Positions 1-6,146 of a stretch of DNA of 8,943 bases are shown here, one piece after another. The notes under the pieces are model-generated. The model was not told the DNA's origin, did no database searches, and worked only from the letters and a program-made list of their open reading frames with translations. Location: contig DKWX01000029.1 in the NCBI GenBank assembly GCA_002491945.1, positions 1-8,943 on the forward strand, given 5' to 3'. This DNA is from Porphyromonadaceae bacterium UBA7141. Lineage in GTDB: Bacteria > Bacteroidota > Bacteroidia > Bacteroidales > Muribaculaceae. Made by a program: the position numbers and the translations under genes. Each line of letters starts with the position of its first letter. Position 1 is the stretch's first letter.

Positions 1-40
1 TTTTTTTACCGGACAGCAATATATAGAGTACAAGGATGTC

Positions 41-230
41 TTGAGGAGGAGGAGAGGAATGATGTTGCATGGGGAAGGAGAGAGTAGTTATGATGCGGAG
101 AGTAGTTATGATGCAGGGGGGAGGAGAGAGGAAGGAGAGATGAGTGGTGTCGGAGAGAGGAGTGATGATGCCGGAGAGGAGAGATGATGCGGATGGGGAG
201 TAAGGATGAGGAGACTGAATGGCGGGGTAT
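41..230. repeat. Purine-rich intergenic tract with 18-bp tandem repeat
   Basis: No credible gene is visible in 1-303. Most of 41-230 is a G/A-rich tract on the plus strand: in 121-180, 50 of 60 bases are purines. It contains two tandem copies of an 18-bp unit at 80-114, whose shared 17-bp core is GAGAGTAGTTATGATGC. Degenerate GATGATGC-like echoes follow near 163-190. The tract lies just beyond the terminator of the minus-strand lipoprotein gene, so readthrough RNA from that gene would be pyrimidine-rich. Short ORFs crossing it have biased composition and no recognisable domain. The first seven bases of the window are T, which could be the tail of a terminator belonging to a gene to the left, but that cannot be judged. 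Confidence 0.7.
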
Positions 231-239
231 AAAAAGAAA

Positions 240-270
240 TCGGTGCGGTTCCCTTTGGGAATCGCACCGA
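240..270 (-). terminator. Intrinsic terminator of the small lipoprotein gene
   Basis: The arms CGGTGCGGTTCCC (241-253) and GGGAATCGCACCG (257-269) pair over 13 positions with one G-T wobble around a 3-base loop. An outer T240-A270 pair extends the stem. On the minus strand the hairpin is followed by a T-rich run (complement of 231-239), the expected order for Rho-independent termination of the gene that ends at 304. A weaker T run (276-280) also follows on the plus strand, so it may work in both directions. Confidence 0.85.
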
Positions 271-303
271 CTGGATTTTTATCCTCTCTCGTGTGGAGCT
301 GAT

Positions 304-507
304 TTATTTTGCAGCTGTGTCAGTTGCAACAGTATCAGCAGCAACAGTATCAGCAGCAGCAGCTGAGTCAACTGTTAAAGAATCAACAGTCTCAACAGTC
401 TCAATAGAGTCTGTTGCAACAGAATCAGTAGCCTTGTTCTCCTTAGAAGAGCAAGACACGAGAGCTACGCTGAATACAACAGCGAGAGCGAGAACTACTT
501 TTTTCAT
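304..507 (-). CDS. Small low-complexity lipoprotein (67 aa)
   Basis: The predicted protein is a short lipoprotein. Residues 1-18 form a signal peptide (MKK, then a hydrophobic run), and LVSC is a lipobox with Cys19 as the acylated residue. The mature part, about 49 residues, is almost entirely Ser, Thr, Asp, Glu, Val and Ala with repeated DTVA/DSVA-type units and no aromatic residue, so it is probably an unfolded acidic tail at the membrane. Similar tiny lipoproteins are common in Bacteroidales, to my recollection, but I know of no function. At DNA level 326-355 is two perfect copies of a 15-bp unit encoding this repeat. The gene ends 34 bp before a strong terminator and starts 130 bp downstream of ribH. 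No named family can be assigned. Confidence 0.8.
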   Translation of the reverse strand: MKKVVLALAVVFSVALVSCSSKENKATDSVATDSIETVETVDSLTVDSAAAADTVAADTVATDTAAK

Positions 508-558
508 GTCCGTAAAATTTAAAATAATAAAACAGTTTCTTTTGCTATCAAAAACGAT

Positions 559-567
559 GCGAAGTTA
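559..567 (-). promoter_or_regulatory. Possible -7 box for the lipoprotein gene
   Basis: On the minus strand this reads TAACTTCGC, one base from the Bacteroidetes -7 form TAACTTTGC, about 50 bp upstream of the ATG at 507. No TTTG -33 element is found at the expected 19-21 bp distance. The gap to ribH (508-637) has no other clear promoter and no hairpin I would call a ribH terminator, so readthrough from ribH remains possible. Confidence 0.3.
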
Positions 568-637
568 CTGCTTATTTTCCAAATTACCATATACGGAGGG
601 GTAAAAAATGAGTTTCAGTAGTTGAATTTAATATCTG

Positions 638-1129
638 TTAACAAATGGAGGCATGAAAATTGGCCATTTCGATGGCTGCCACGGCTGCTTCAGCACCTTT
701 ATTGCCTAATGCGCCGCCGGCGCGTTCCTGAGCCTGGGGGAGTGAATCGACGGTGAGCACTCCGAAGATAAGCGGGGTTTCGCCGCGAGAATTGAGAATC
801 GCCGCTCCTGCGGCAGCCTGCTGGCACACGTAGTCGAAGTGTGGTGTGTCGCCGCGTATGACGCATCCGATGATTATGACGGCATCGGGGCGTCGGCGCA
901 TCAGTACGCCTGCGGCGTTGATTAGTTCGACAGTGCCCGGCACGTCATGGCAGTGTATGTGTTCCTCCTTGATTCCGGCTTTCAGCAACGTATCGACCGC
1001 GCCGTCGCGCAGGGCATGGGTTATCTCTTGATTCCATTCGGCGGTGACAATATCTACGGTGAAATTAGCCTTTGAGTAGGGTTCGGGTATCTGTAGGGAA
1101 GTCCCGTTGGTGTTGAGTATGGTCGACAT
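638..1129 (-). CDS. ribH: 6,7-dimethyl-8-ribityllumazine synthase
   Basis: RibH condenses 5-amino-6-ribitylamino-uracil with 3,4-dihydroxy-2-butanone 4-phosphate to give 6,7-dimethyl-8-ribityllumazine, the penultimate step of riboflavin synthesis, in the cytoplasm, usually as a 60-mer or pentamer. The 163-residue length is normal for the family. Visible motifs are Trp32 in AEWN (the aromatic at the substrate pocket), VPGTVEL at 63-69, GCVIRGDTPHFDYV at 88-101 with the catalytic His97, and FGVLTVDSLPQAQERAGG followed by GNKGAEAA near 122-149. The ATG overlaps the TAA of the upstream TPR gene by one base (TAATG), which suggests translational coupling. The product is confident; why it is paired with a TPR protein is unknown. 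Confidence 0.97.
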   Translation of the reverse strand: MSTILNTNGTSLQIPEPYSKANFTVDIVTAEWNQEITHALRDGAVDTLLKAGIKEEHIHCHDVPGTVELINAAGVLMRRRPDAVIIIGCVIRGDTPHFDYVCQQAAAGAAILNSRGETPLIFGVLTVDSLPQAQERAGGALGNKGAEAAVAAIEMANFHASIC

Positions 1130-2268
1130 TATTTTTCTCCGGCCTCCTTCCGGTCGGCGTTATTGGCTGCGACTTCATGGCGGTCGGCGGCTTCCTGAGC
1201 CTTTGCTATGGCCACGTTGCTGTTCTTTTCGGCTTCCCGTGCCTTTTGTCCTGCCTTCTTCTGCTTTTTTTCAGCCTTGCGGGCTTCTTTTTCAGCGCGG
1301 CGCTGCTCTTTGATGGCTTTCCGAGCTTCCTTTTCAGCCATACGCTGCTCCTTTTCGGCTCTTTTTTCTTCCTTTCGAGCGGCCTTCTCAGCCTCTTTTT
1401 CGGCGCGTCGCTCCTGTTTTTCCTGTTCGCGGTCGGCATTTCGCCCGAGCTGGGAGATGGTCTGGATGAAAGTTTTCCAGCGGGATGGCTGGTCTTCAAA
1501 CTTATCAATCATTTCGATAAGGGCGATGATGTCCTCTTCGAGTTCGATTGTCTCAAGAGCGATGGCATGTGGGAGCACTGCGGCCAGAAGACGTTTGGCA
1601 CGCTGGCGCATGCTCTTGACACGACTCATCACTTCGGCCATTTCGATGGTCATCTTAATTTCCTTCCGCCCTACGCGTCCGGAGCGTTTTTTGGAGTATC
1701 GGATGGCCTCTGAGTAGAACTTCAGCGCCTCCTTGTATGCTCCGGAGGCTGCCATCAGTTCGCCCACCTTGCGCAGCGACTCTGCGAGGCGTTCGGTGGC
1801 AGAGGCCACGCCGGCGTTGACCTTTTCATAGAGAGCGTCGGTCATAATCTGCTGCTTGACGAGCATCTCGATTGTCTTCTTGCGCGAGCGGATGATGCGG
1901 GCTGCAAGTTCCATGGCCAGGATATGGAATTCGCCGTATCGCTCCGGATCTTCCTTGGCAAGGCGTCCGAGCACTTTGAAAAGAGTCTCCAGTTCCTTTT
2001 CACTCTGCTTGTAATCCTTTAGGCAGAAATGTATCTCTGCCAGGCCGAAGAGGATGGATGCGAACAGGGCGCGGAACTCCGGATGGTTGAAGTCGGAGAA
2101 GTCGCGCAGGTCGCGCATGATGTTGACTGTGCGCTCCAGAGCGTCCATATATCTATCCTCCTCCATGAGGGAGGAGATTGTGGCGCGGCTGTGTTCAGCC
2201 TCGCTGAGTATGCGGTAGTCATCGCTCTTGCGGTCGATGCTGTCGAGGTTGAGGGGGAGATTTATCAT
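1129..2268 (-). CDS. TPR-like protein with long charged helical C-terminal tail
   Basis: This 379-residue protein appears all-helical. Residues about 71-102 and 161-193 read as tetratricopeptide-type helix pairs (the second includes GAYKEALKFYSEAIRYSKK), and the first 280 residues look like a TPR scaffold. Residues about 280-348 are almost only Glu, Lys, Arg, Ala and Gln, with recurring AEKEARKA-type units, as in a coiled coil or single alpha-helix. There is no signal peptide or membrane segment, so it is probably a cytoplasmic scaffold or adaptor. It directly precedes and is likely coupled to ribH. The start at 2268 is preceded by an A-rich leader (CCGAGAA). Its partner and function are not recognisable; a role beside lumazine synthase is only suggested by position. 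Confidence 0.85.
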   Translation of the reverse strand: MINLPLNLDSIDRKSDDYRILSEAEHSRATISSLMEEDRYMDALERTVNIMRDLRDFSDFNHPEFRALFASILFGLAEIHFCLKDYKQSEKELETLFKVLGRLAKEDPERYGEFHILAMELAARIIRSRKKTIEMLVKQQIMTDALYEKVNAGVASATERLAESLRKVGELMAASGAYKEALKFYSEAIRYSKKRSGRVGRKEIKMTIEMAEVMSRVKSMRQRAKRLLAAVLPHAIALETIELEEDIIALIEMIDKFEDQPSRWKTFIQTISQLGRNADREQEKQERRAEKEAEKAARKEEKRAEKEQRMAEKEARKAIKEQRRAEKEARKAEKKQKKAGQKAREAEKNSNVAIAKAQEAADRHEVAANNADRKEAGEK

Positions 2269-2340
2269 TTCTCGGTTGTATTTGAGTTTTGTGCCGTCGC
2301 TGACAGATGTGGCAGTGGCGGCATTCGGGTTATATGCTGA

Positions 2341-2390
2341 TTCGGAGGAGAGGGAGATGCCGGGGGCGGGGGGAGGGAAAGGGAACGGTG
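2341..2390 (+). other. G-rich tract with G-quadruplex motif
   Basis: This gap between the thioesterase gene and the TPR gene is strongly purine-rich on the plus strand (41 of 50 bases). Positions 2362-2383 contain four G-runs with very short spacers: G5, C, G6, A, G3, AAA, G3. That matches the usual quadruplex-forming pattern. The complementary minus strand is C-rich, as any leader RNA of the TPR-ribH unit would be if transcription begins upstream of it. No clear promoter for the TPR gene was found in 2269-2446. Confidence 0.65.
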
Positions 2391-2446
2391 CCGACGCTTT
2401 ATCCCGCTGTGTATAACAACCGGAGGCGCCGCAGAGTTCGCTTGTA

Positions 2447-2896
2447 TCAGTGGCGAAGTGCCGACTCCGCCTCTTCGCATGTAAGAGCCTCGCGCAGAGA
2501 GTCGCTCATTGGAGCGGACTTCCCGGTGGCCGGGTCGAAGCACACCATTACGGTTTCACAGATAGAACGCACATCACGAGTGTCACTCTCCACGAGGCAT
2601 TGCTGGAGTGTGAAACTGCGTTCGCCGATATGGATGCAGCGGGTCAGTACCTCTATCTCCTCGCCGAAGAAAATAGGGCGGATGTAGCTGCAATTGATAT
2701 TGGCTATGACGCATTCCACTTTTTTCCAGTCAATCCGGTCTTTCTTCAGACGACGCAGAAAAGCGGCCTTGGCCAGATCATAGAGTGAGAGATAGACGAT
2801 GTTGTTGAGATGTCCGAGTATATCGATGTCGTTGAATCGGAGTTGCACCGGTTGCACATGGTGAAACAGCGACAGGTCGGGTATTGCTGGTGGCAT
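2447..2896 (-). CDS. Hotdog-fold acyl-CoA/acyl-ACP thioesterase
   Basis: The 149-residue protein has the size and pattern of single-domain 4HBT/YbgC-like thioesterases, which hydrolyse acyl-CoA or acyl-ACP thioesters. The key segment is QLRFNDIDILGHLNN at about 18-32, with Asp23, Asp25, His29 and Asn31 around the expected active-site helix. Then come YIRPIFFGEEIEV at about 71-83 and a strand resembling IGERSFTLQQCLVE at about 90-103. I chose the ATG at 2896 because the reading frame upstream of it (to 3001) lies in the intergenic region and adds sequence unlike the family. It lies 139 bp beyond the DUF721 gene and 178 bp before the TPR gene, so it may form its own unit. Chain-length preference cannot be read from the sequence. 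Confidence 0.88.
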   Translation of the reverse strand: MPPAIPDLSLFHHVQPVQLRFNDIDILGHLNNIVYLSLYDLAKAAFLRRLKKDRIDWKKVECVIANINCSYIRPIFFGEEIEVLTRCIHIGERSFTLQQCLVESDTRDVRSICETVMVCFDPATGKSAPMSDSLREALTCEEAESALRH

Positions 2897-2990
2897 AGTG
2901 TTTTGAGGTATAATGGTTGATAGGTAAGTGTTCAAATCCAGGAGTCTCAGTGCGGTGGATGCCGCGGTGGCGGATACTCTCCAGCCGTAA

Positions 2991-3028
2991 GGCGCAGGCA
3001 TAAGTCTGCGATGCCCCGGGTTTGCGCC
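2991..3028 (-). other. Imperfect hairpin between DUF721 and thioesterase genes
   Basis: GGCGCA (2991-2996) pairs with TGCGCC (3023-3028), and inside it GGCAT (2997-3001) pairs with ATGCC (3011-3015) around a 9-base loop. A 7-base bulge (3016-3022) interrupts one side. It lies 8 bp beyond the DUF721 stop. On the minus strand the downstream side is TTACGGCTGGA rather than a T-run, so it does not qualify as a standard intrinsic terminator. It may be an RNA-processing or stability element, or chance in GC-rich DNA. Confidence 0.35.
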
Positions 3029-3035
3029 GGCCGGG

Positions 3036-3329
3036 TCAGGATGTAAAGCGCAGGGACGTGATTACCTCCTGGCCGACGATTCGGTTGAATTCGCGAATCA
3101 GGGCCGAGCGGTTCATCGTCAGTTCCTGACGCAGTCCGGAGTCGGGCACGCGAATTGTCATCGCACCGTTTTTCACATAAGGGCGCAGAGTCATCGAGGC
3201 GATATGCTGTCCGACAATCGATGGCCACGCGGCTGCGGCTTCAATCTCAGCCAGTCGCCCTGACATGTTGTTTTGCTCAATTGCCTGACGCAGCACGTCG
3301 CCAATGGAGCATATATCCTTTCTCTCCAT
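3036..3329 (-). CDS. DUF721/DciA-like protein (replicative helicase loader family)
   Basis: This 97-residue cytoplasmic protein fits the DUF721 (DciA) family. Its pattern is an N-terminal helix (IGDVLRQAIEQ), a conserved Trp-containing segment (AAAAWPSIVGQHIA at about 32-45), then strand-rich sequence (TMTLRPYV-like start, AMTIRVPDSGLRQEL) and a C-terminal helix ending VGQEVITSLRF. DciA loads or activates the DnaB replicative helicase in bacteria lacking DnaC/DnaI. The protein is only the core domain, without the long tail of many proteobacterial and actinobacterial members. It starts 16 bp after recF ends, on the same strand, almost certainly one operon. Family assignment is good; the helicase-loading role here is inferred from the family. 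Confidence 0.82.
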   Translation of the reverse strand: MERKDICSIGDVLRQAIEQNNMSGRLAEIEAAAAWPSIVGQHIASMTLRPYVKNGAMTIRVPDSGLRQELTMNRSALIREFNRIVGQEVITSLRFTS

Positions 3330-3345
3330 GATTGAATCAGTATTC

Positions 3346-4449
3346 TCAATGTGATGTTTCAGTAAATGAGCCGTCGGTCACTTCAAACAGCTTCGTCTCC
3401 CCCTCAAGTCCGGTCAGAATCGAGTCGATATGGCTTCGGTTGGTGTCGGTGATGAAAATCTGACCAAAATTGTCGCCGGAACTGACCATCTTCAGAATGT
3501 GTTCCACGCGTGAGGCATCGAGCTTGTCAAAAATATCGTCGAGCAGCAGTATGGGGGTCTTCCCTCCTGAAGCCTTGAGGAAGTCGAATATGGCAAGCCG
3601 CAGAGCCAGAATGAAGGATTTCACCTGTCCCTGGCTTCCGAGCCGTCGCATGGAGTAGTCGCCAAGCGAGGTGGTGAGGTCGTCGCGGTGTATCCCCCTG
3701 GAGGTGTATCCTAAAGCGATATCCTTGGCGCGGCAGGCTGCAAGCACGTCTGGAAGAGAGGACTCATTGAGCACGCTGTGGTATTCGATTGAGGCCGATT
3801 CGGCATTCCCGGCGATCAGAGTGTAATACTCCGATAGCCGTGGAGCGATGTCGGCTATCCATCGTGTGCGGGCGGCATGGATTTCGGTGGCGGCCACATT
3901 CATGGCGGCCTCTACCGACTCATAAAGCAGGTCATCGCGCACTCCGGCGCGGAGCATACGGTTGCGGCTTTCGAGCGACCGGTTATAGCGTATGAGGTGG
4001 GAGAGGTATACCGGGTCAGACTGGGATATCACCATATCGGTGAGGCGTCGGCGTTCTTCGGCACTGCCGCTCACCAGCATAGAGTCGGCCGGCGTGACAC
4101 TCACCAGAGGGAAGGCGCCGATATGGGAGGAGATGCGGTCGTACTCCTTGCCGTTGCGTTTGAGCGACTTCCCTTTTCCTCTGACAATACCCACAGCGAC
4201 GCGTTCCTCAGTGCCGGCATCGGATGTGAAATCACCCTTTATTGCCAGCATATCGGCCCCATGTCTTATCAGCGCGCTCTCCGGCATCGACGACATCGCT
4301 CTGGCCAGGCACATCATGTGTATGGCTTCAAGCATATTGCTTTTACCCATTCCATTGAGTCCCACAAGGCAGTTGACACCGGGTGAGAAATCGAGGCGGG
4401 CCTCGGGAATGTTCTTAAAATCAAGTATTTCGATGCGATTGAGTACCAT
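3346..4449 (-). CDS. recF: DNA replication and repair protein RecF
   Basis: RecF is an SMC-like ATPase that acts with RecO and RecR to load RecA at single-stranded gaps. The 367-residue protein carries Walker A GLNGMGKS (30-37), AEERRRLTDMVISQSDP (130-146), the GIHRDDL segment (252-258), the ABC signature region LGSQGQVKSFILALRLA (270-286), Walker B ILLLDDIFDKLD (300-311) and ITDTN (333-337). Length and motif order are normal for the family. I chose the ATG at 4449 because RecF proteins begin with this strand (MVLNRIEILDFKN); the in-frame ATG at 4488 adds 13 unlikely residues. upp ends 52 bp upstream and the DUF721 gene follows after 16 bp. The classical dnaA-dnaN-gyrB neighbourhood is absent. 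Confidence 0.96.
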   Translation of the reverse strand: MVLNRIEILDFKNIPEARLDFSPGVNCLVGLNGMGKSNMLEAIHMMCLARAMSSMPESALIRHGADMLAIKGDFTSDAGTEERVAVGIVRGKGKSLKRNGKEYDRISSHIGAFPLVSVTPADSMLVSGSAEERRRLTDMVISQSDPVYLSHLIRYNRSLESRNRMLRAGVRDDLLYESVEAAMNVAATEIHAARTRWIADIAPRLSEYYTLIAGNAESASIEYHSVLNESSLPDVLAACRAKDIALGYTSRGIHRDDLTTSLGDYSMRRLGSQGQVKSFILALRLAIFDFLKASGGKTPILLLDDIFDKLDASRVEHILKMVSSGDNFGQIFITDTNRSHIDSILTGLEGETKLFEVTDGSFTETSH

Positions 4450-4477
4450 GATATAAACAGTATGGATTTGAGAAGGC

Positions 4478-4496
4478 GTGAGCCTCATGGCTTCAC
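4478..4496 (-). other. Small hairpin between upp and recF
   Basis: GTGAGCC (4478-4484) pairs with GGCTTCAC (4489-4496) with one bulged T around a TCAT loop, 6 bp beyond the upp stop codon. No T-run follows on the minus strand (it reads GCCTTCTC), so it is at best a weak terminator or processing site between upp and recF. Confidence 0.3.
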
Positions 4497-4501
4497 GGGC
4501 A

Positions 4502-5155
4502 TCAGTCTTTTACGCCATATGCCAGGTCGCCGGCATCTCCCAGACCGGGCACAATATAGGAATGGGCATTGACCTCCGCATCGATTGCGCCAACCCAGAG
4601 AGTGGTTTCGGCCGGGAAATGCGATTCTATATAATTGACACTCAATTGCGAAGCGATGACCGAAGCGATGTGTATTTTTGCCGGAGTCCCCTTTGAAAGA
4701 AGCGCCTTATAGGCGAGTTCCATGCTTGAGCCGGTGGCAAGCATCGGGTCGACGATTATCAGAGTTTTCCCATCGATAGACGGGGATGCAAGATACTCGA
4801 TGAGCACATCGAAGCTGTCGCCCTTCTCTTTATATCGTCGGTAGGCGCTCACGAAAGCATTCTCGGCGCGGTCGAAGAAGCTTAGGAACCCATGATGGAA
4901 AGGAAGTCCGGCGCGCAGGATTGTGGCGAGCACCAATCTGTCGGAGGCTTGACGGCATGTGCATGGACCGAGCGGGGTGGTGATGTCGATATCCTCGTAT
5001 TGCAGAGTTCGCGAGATTTCATATGCCATTATCTGGCCTATGCGGTCGAGGTTGGTACGGAATCTCAGCGGGTCGTGCTGGATGCTGATGTCGCGTAATT
5101 CTCTCATATACTGGCTCATCAGAGATGGAGTACGGTCAAAGTTGATGATTTCCAT
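4502..5155 (-). CDS. upp: Uracil phosphoribosyltransferase
   Basis: Upp converts uracil and PRPP to UMP in pyrimidine salvage. The 217-residue protein shows the PRPP-binding loop IIVDPMLATGSSM (133-145), the uracil-site motif YIVPGLGDAGDLAYG (200-214), ILRAGLPFHHGFL (79-91) and FDRAENAFVSAYRRYK (94-109). I chose the ATG at 5155 because Bacteroidales Upp proteins begin with this MEIINF-type sequence; an in-frame ATG at 5191 would add 12 residues deep inside ribF. With the chosen start, upp overlaps the 3' end of ribF by 20 bp in a different frame, so it is probably co-transcribed and coupled with ribF. recF follows after 52 bp. Confidence 0.95.
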   Translation of the reverse strand: MEIINFDRTPSLMSQYMRELRDISIQHDPLRFRTNLDRIGQIMAYEISRTLQYEDIDITTPLGPCTCRQASDRLVLATILRAGLPFHHGFLSFFDRAENAFVSAYRRYKEKGDSFDVLIEYLASPSIDGKTLIIVDPMLATGSSMELAYKALLSKGTPAKIHIASVIASQLSVNYIESHFPAETTLWVGAIDAEVNAHSYIVPGLGDAGDLAYGVKD

Positions 5156-6146
5156 TTGTAGAAATTTGATTTGTTGATAGTTGGCAGTCAAATTCAGGGT
5201 ATAGGTGTCGGGCTTCGCGTTTGTCGGCCGCTATAGCCTCCTTGAGTTCGGGGAGTCCGGCAAAGTGGCGTTCAGTGCGCAGCTGGCAGAGAAGTTCGAT
5301 GCTGAGCCGTGTGCCGTAGATATCCTCGTCGAAGTCAATCAGATGCGACTCAATGCGGAGTTCCTTAGAGGATGTGACGGACGGGCGTACTCCGATGTTG
5401 GTGACTGCGGCGAAGCGGCGTCCGTCGGTGAGAGTGGCTCTGGTGAGGTATACTCCGTATGGAGGGAGCAGACGTCGGGAATCCTCCGGGAGATCAAGAT
5501 TGGCGGTGGGGTAGCCAATGACGCGTCCGAGGCGGTCGCCCTCTACAACAGTGCCTGTCAGGGTGTAGGGGTGTCCGATTATACGTGTGGCGTCCGGCAT
5601 GTCGCCGCGTGCGATGGCCTTTCTTGCCAATGAGCTGGAACATCTTTCGATAGCCGGAGCGATGATTAGCTCCATCCCCTCTGTTTCGGCGATGGCATGA
5701 TAGTCGGCCGGAGAGAGGAATCGTCCGTCGCTGCCGAATGTATTGTCGTAGCCCATGATTAGCAGCCGCACGCCAATATTGCGTCGCATGTGGCGTATCC
5801 AGTCACGTGCCGTCATGGTCATCATCGAGGTGTCGAAGTGTAGTATCATCACCTCCATGTTCTCCTTCATCAGGCGACTTCTTTTTTCCTCAGTGATGAG
5901 AATCGAGAGCGGGGCACGTTGCGGAGCGATTAGTTCAAGCGGGTGGCGGTCGAATGTGATTATGAGCGGTGAGAGTCCGCGTCGGGCGGCTTCGCTACGC
6001 AGCATCCGTATTACTTCCATGTGCCCCCGGTGGACTCCATCGAAAGTGCCTACCGTAGCGGCACGCATCGGCATAGGTGCGGATCCGGGTTCTGATTCTG
6101 ACATAGCCCCTGTGGAGGTGTCGGCGGCTTGCTTCGGTGGTATCAC
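5136..6146 (-). CDS. ribF: Bifunctional riboflavin kinase/FMN adenylyltransferase
   Basis: RibF phosphorylates riboflavin to FMN and adenylylates FMN to FAD. The N-terminal nucleotidyltransferase domain has VGTFDGVHRGH (32-42) and GYDNTFG (132-138); SSSLARKAI (170-178) is a variant of the usual SST-x-IR motif. The C-terminal kinase domain has GYPTANL (211-217), TNIGVRPSV (249-257) and ESHLIDFDEDIYG (266-278). The 336-residue length is slightly above normal because of an N-terminal extension and a short tail. The start is uncertain: GTG at 6146 overlaps the HAD stop in GTGA, which favours coupled initiation, while an in-frame ATG at 6104 would give a more typical N-terminus. The last 20 bp overlap upp. 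Confidence 0.95.
   Translation of the reverse strand: MIPPKQAADTSTGAMSESEPGSAPMPMRAATVGTFDGVHRGHMEVIRMLRSEAARRGLSPLIITFDRHPLELIAPQRAPLSILITEEKRSRLMKENMEVMILHFDTSMMTMTARDWIRHMRRNIGVRLLIMGYDNTFGSDGRFLSPADYHAIAETEGMELIIAPAIERCSSSLARKAIARGDMPDATRIIGHPYTLTGTVVEGDRLGRVIGYPTANLDLPEDSRRLLPPYGVYLTRATLTDGRRFAAVTNIGVRPSVTSSKELRIESHLIDFDEDIYGTRLSIELLCQLRTERHFAGLPELKEAIAADKREARHLYPEFDCQLSTNQISTNGNHQL

Noticed and set aside
80..114. Possible CRISPR repeat units
   Set aside because: Only two 18-bp copies with no spacer between them, and no cas genes in the window.
293..604. Plus-strand 103-codon frame rich in Ser/Thr/Val/Ala
   Set aside because: It is antisense to the lipoprotein gene, whose signal peptide, lipobox and terminator make the minus strand the coding one. 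The repeats create open frames on both strands.
1177..1717. Long plus-strand frames (up to 178 codons) that look like a hydrophobic membrane protein
   Set aside because: They are the antisense of the Lys/Glu/Ala/Arg-rich tail of the TPR gene. Complementing those codons yields Phe/Leu/Ser-rich sequence, which imitates membrane segments.
2897..3001. 35-residue N-terminal extension of the thioesterase
   Set aside because: The extension lies in intergenic sequence, differs in composition, and the hotdog domain begins right after the ATG at 2896.
3877..4456. Plus-strand frames of 154-169 codons
   Set aside because: They lie opposite recF, which has every family motif, and encode no recognisable domain.
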